Positions 61,932 to 64,000 of a stretch of 64,000 nt of DNA are shown here, piece after piece. Source of the DNA: Secundilactobacillus yichangensis (GTDB lineage Bacteria; Bacillota; Bacilli; Lactobacillales; Lactobacillaceae). The stretch's first letter is position 1. Every line of letters starts with the position of its first letter. The stretch is from positions 33,696 through 97,695 of the forward strand of contig NZ_BOLK01000012.1 of NCBI RefSeq assembly GCF_016861565.1, given 5' to 3'. Under the pieces are notes generated by a model. That model searched no databases and was not told the origin of the DNA. It saw only the letters and a list, made by a program, of their open reading frames with translations. Made by a program: the position numbers and the translations under genes.

Positions 61932-62032
61932 TGTCATAAAGATTTGAAACGAAAAATAAATAAAAATGCTCAGCACTAGAGATTCATTCTAGTGACACGA
62001 CCCGGACAGGAGAGAGACCTGGCCGGGTTTTT
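61932..62032 (+). ncRNA. Candidate small RNA 1 (about 100 nt)
   Basis: Behind the promoter lies no ORF with a ribosome site. A hairpin CACTAGA / TCTAGTG (61974-61994) is followed by the terminator CCCGGACAGG / CCTGGCCGGG (62001-62027) and TTTTT. The next gene starts 800 bases away, so it is not an ordinary leader. I do not recognise the RNA. Confidence 0.5.
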
Positions 62033-62112
62033 GCGTTCTTTGGCAGTTTTTACTTACTTTTTGTTTCTCCTTAGCTAACCTTTTGGTTTGAATTTGTTCA
62101 AACTCCTCATGA

Positions 62113-62165
62113 GTTGATTCCCCCCAATCAACTTATTCTGATGATGAATCAGAGACCCCCAGTAA
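62113..62165 (+). other. C-rich hairpin pair
   Basis: GTTGATT and AATCAAC enclose a loop of six C residues (62113-62132). A second hairpin TCTGAT / ATCAGA (62137-62153) is followed by GACCCCCAGTAA. Both C-rich stretches are complementary to GGGGG in the metalloprotease leaders. No promoter is seen directly upstream. Confidence 0.35.
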
Positions 62166-62174
62166 TCTAAACGA

Positions 62175-62204
62175 TTGCCAGTGAAATTATACAGTTTGTA
62201 TAAT
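62175..62204 (+). promoter_or_regulatory. Promoter of candidate small RNA 2
   Basis: TTGCCA and TATAAT at 18-base spacing. Confidence 0.5.
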
Positions 62205-62210
62205 TTAGGC

Positions 62211-62363
62211 ACTGCATTTTATCAGTAAACCAGTAGTTGAAGATTTGTTGATGTCTCCTTCAAATCTCAGTGAACGCTAAGTCGTGATAAATCAGTGAAA
62301 AGGTAAGGATATTTCATTTCTAATTTAAAAAACGCCTACTAGTAAAATAGTAGGCGTTTTTTT
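62211..62363 (+). ncRNA. Candidate small RNA 2 with anti-Shine-Dalgarno loop
   Basis: A transcript of about 150 bases is suggested by the upstream promoter and the terminator AACGCCTACT / AGTAGGCGTT with seven T residues (62331-62363). The hairpin AGATTTG / CAAATCT (62241-62267) carries GTCTCCTT in its loop, which is an exact complement of the AAGGAGAC ribosome site (62826-62833) of the metalloprotease gene. Confidence 0.4.
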
Positions 62364-62651
62364 GTAGTCAAATTGAAGGTGACTAAAGAGTAAAGAATAG
62401 GACATATAATATAATGTGTCTAAAAAATAAACATATTTTTGCTATTTTGTAAAAAAGATTGTCTTTTTTAAAATAAATTATGTGTAAATGAAACTGTTTA
62501 CATTTGCATATAAAAAATGAAAATTATTGGTTGTGAAGCCCATCAAAATAGGATTAGAGATTTTGATCACTGCTGTTATAACGTTTTCACATTCTCATTT
62601 TCATAAACTATTTCTCATAAACTTGTAATGGCATTTGTGAAACCCTGATGG

Positions 62652-62820
62652 TATAGTCATTCAGTTGCGTTAGTTATTGGGGGTCAATAATTAACATTGG
62701 GAACAATGATTTAATTTTCATAAGCACCATGGTTTAGTAATTTTATGATGACAAACACGACTCTCTCGTGTGTTATTTTTGGAGAAATTTTAGAAAAAGC
62801 TGATAGTCGAGACACTCTAT
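62652..62820 (+). promoter_or_regulatory. Promoter and conserved structured leader of the metalloprotease gene
   Basis: -10 TATAGT (62652-62657) starts a leader that contains the hairpin TTATTGGGGGTCAATAA (62674-62690), the conserved stretch GGGAACAATGATT and the hairpin ACACGA / TCGTGT. The same blocks recur at 63858-64000. The leader is about 190 bases long. Confidence 0.6.
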
Positions 62821-62846
62821 AACTTAAGGAGACTTATCAGTATAAT

Positions 62847-63500
62847 ATGAATAATCGTTTAATGGGTAGTTTATTAACATTTGTTGCCGTCGTTGCAGGT
62901 TTGAGTTTTGCTACACCAAGTCATGCCAGTGCTAAAATTGTCACTGACGCCGATGCTACAGAAGCCGTCAAATCTTCAGTTAGTTTGGGAACTGCTAAAG
63001 CTGACGGTGGCGCTGCTACTGGTTCAGCTAGTCTGACACCAGCTGCTAAGCGTTGGTCTACGACAACAATTACGTACAAGATCGCTGCCGGATCAAGTTA
63101 TTACAAATCCGTTTGGAGTTCAGCCGTTAAGGTTTGGAACCGTAGCGGTGTTGTTCATCTAGTCCCTACTTCTGGCAAAGCTGATATTACGCTGTCCACA
63201 AGTAATTCACCAATGGGTAAGAATGACTCAACTGTTGGAATCACTTATTCATCTTATTACAACAACAAAACGATGAATAATTTGGCCGTTATGGCTAGTG
63301 CTAAATCTTATGTCTATAAAAATGTCGCCAACCATTATCACTATTCTAAAGGTGAACGAACCAATGTTGCTGAACACGAACTGGGCCACGCTTTAGGTTT
63401 GGAACATAACGTGGGCAAGCACAGTGTGATGTATTACGCCACGCGTGATCAATCCGTTTCAAAACCAGACGTTAATGGTTTGGTACACAGTTACCGTTAA
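62847..63500 (+). CDS. Secreted matrixin-type zinc metalloprotease
   Basis: A 217-residue exported protein with signal peptide (LMGSLLTFVAVVAGLSFATPSHASA). A short propeptide-like stretch and the zinc motif HELGHALGLEH follow, then NVGKHSVMYY with the Met-turn, the signature of matrixin (M10) proteases. WSTTTITYKIAAGSSYYKSVWSSAVKVWNRSGVVHLV matches the N-terminal catalytic strand-helix. The only ribosome site, AAGGAGAC, is 13 bases or more from the ATG, unusually far, which may fit translational control. A second leader after it suggests a tandem copy. Confidence 0.9.
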   Translation: MNNRLMGSLLTFVAVVAGLSFATPSHASAKIVTDADATEAVKSSVSLGTAKADGGAATGSASLTPAAKRWSTTTITYKIAAGSSYYKSVWSSAVKVWNRSGVVHLVPTSGKADITLSTSNSPMGKNDSTVGITYSSYYNNKTMNNLAVMASAKSYVYKNVANHYHYSKGERTNVAEHELGHALGLEHNVGKHSVMYYATRDQSVSKPDVNGLVHSYR

Positions 63501-63529
63501 TACTAAAATCAGAATCTAAATTAGAAATG

Positions 63530-63563
63530 AAATATCCATTCCGGGGGGAATGGATATTTTTTT
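63530..63563 (+). terminator. Terminator of the metalloprotease gene
   Basis: AAATATCCATTCC pairs perfectly with GGAATGGATATTT. Confidence 0.88.
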
Positions 63564-63794
63564 GCCTTTTTAAGAAAGAAAGGTCTATTACTGAGTTCTG
63601 AATAGTACATATTAATGAAATTGTCTAAAAAAAGAGCACTATTTTTGAAAATTTTTAAAAGGAAAACTTTTATTTAAAATAAATTAATTGTAATTGAAAC
63701 TGTTTTCATTTTTGCAAAATGAGTTTTTATATTGTCTTTGAATCCTAATCAGCTGGGCTTAGTTGATTAAATGTCAAATATTACAGAATTTATC

Positions 63795-63808
63795 TGAAAA
63801 CGGTTACA
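63795..63808 (+). promoter_or_regulatory. CcpA cre-like site upstream of the second leader
   Basis: TGAAAACGGTTACA matches the cre consensus at 13 of 14 positions; an AACGTTTTCA site lies at the similar place before the first leader (62578-62590). Confidence 0.5.
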
Positions 63809-63857
63809 TATACCTAACAGGAGTTTGCTGGCTATTGTATTCCCTAAACGCTGGTGC

Positions 63858-64000
63858 TATAGTCAATCTCGTTGCGTTGGTTATTGGGGGTCAATAATCA
63901 GCATGGGAACAATGATTCAATTTTCACAGTATCATGGTTTAGCAATTTTATGACAAACACGACTCTCTCTCGTGCGTAATCGTTTTGGAGAATTTTTAAG
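63858..64000 (+). promoter_or_regulatory. Second copy of the structured leader, gene beyond the window
   Basis: CTATAGTC, TTATTGGGGGTCAATAA (63881-63897), GGGAACAATGATT, ATGGTTTAG and ACAAACACGACTCTCTC follow in the same order as in the first leader; the sequence ends shortly before the expected ribosome site. Confidence 0.6.

Noticed and set aside
61932..62032. Known riboswitch (guanidine, preQ1, fluoride and similar)
   Set aside because: I could not match any conserved core by eye, and no suitable gene follows directly.

Overview
The window looks like chromosome of a heterofermentative member of the Lactobacillaceae. The evidence is a highly expressed phosphoketolase gene (xfp), lactobacillus-type surface proteins (KxYKxGKxW signal, MucBP-like repeats, LPxTG anchor, an S-layer-like N-terminus of the brevis/buchneri type), an Asp23/AmaP envelope-stress operon, T-box leaders and moderate GC. 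Levilactobacillus, Lentilactobacillus or Secundilactobacillus would fit; this is inference. I see no rRNA, tRNA, CRISPR array or complete insertion sequence.

Layout. 0-6.5 kb: azlCD end, cfa, a TPR-like membrane protein, an AI-2E family transporter, signal peptidase I and gpmA. 6.9-13.1 kb: a 1308-residue wall-anchored lectin/MucBP adhesin, the amaP-DUF2273-asp23 operon and a GyrI-like protein. 13.3-18 kb: arsA-arsD behind a cre site, exported proteins and a LytTR-DUF3021 pair. 18-29 kb: xfp, an ABC transporter pair, an EamA exporter, a secreted phosphatase, an S-layer-like protein, acetoin reductase, HIT and HesB-like proteins. 29.3-35.4 kb: an accessory island. 35.5-46.6 kb: arsC, asnA with T-box, an SDR, DUF3737-patB, uppP, regulators and an Lsa-type ABC-F gene behind a uORF/attenuator. 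47-62 kb: a UvrA paralogue lacking the UvrB-binding region, GlsB-type protein, ahpCF, a redox group, T-box-controlled nhaC, a cytochrome b5-like protein, thrE and yaaA. 61.8-64 kb: small-RNA-like transcription units, a secreted matrixin metalloprotease and the leader of what is probably a second copy beyond the edge.

The most striking region is 29.6-35.3 kb. Two copies of a module (a leaderless helveticin-J-like class III bacteriocin gene followed by a secreted protein of unknown function) flank a phage-type lysis cassette: ArpU/sigma-like regulator, LLH-type holin, GH25 muramidase. The cassette's candidate promoter carries a GAAC-N4-GTTC LexA-type box inside its spacer, and both bacteriocin promoters share the same pair of palindromes. 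I read this as a candidate DNA-damage-inducible system in which a domesticated phage lysis cassette releases bacteriocins that have no export signal, similar in logic to colicin plus lysis gene. No phage structural, integrase or terminase gene lies nearby.

A second theme is intergenic structure. One hairpin family (four places, stems differ but pair, loop and flank conserved) sits at gene 3' ends. A second family (about 37.03-37.18 and 39.96-40.10 kb) shows covarying stems with conserved single strands, which points to structured RNA. A third long inverted repeat lies after ahpF. The 61.9-62.85 kb region holds promoter-terminator units whose loops are complementary to the leader and Shine-Dalgarno sequence of the metalloprotease gene.
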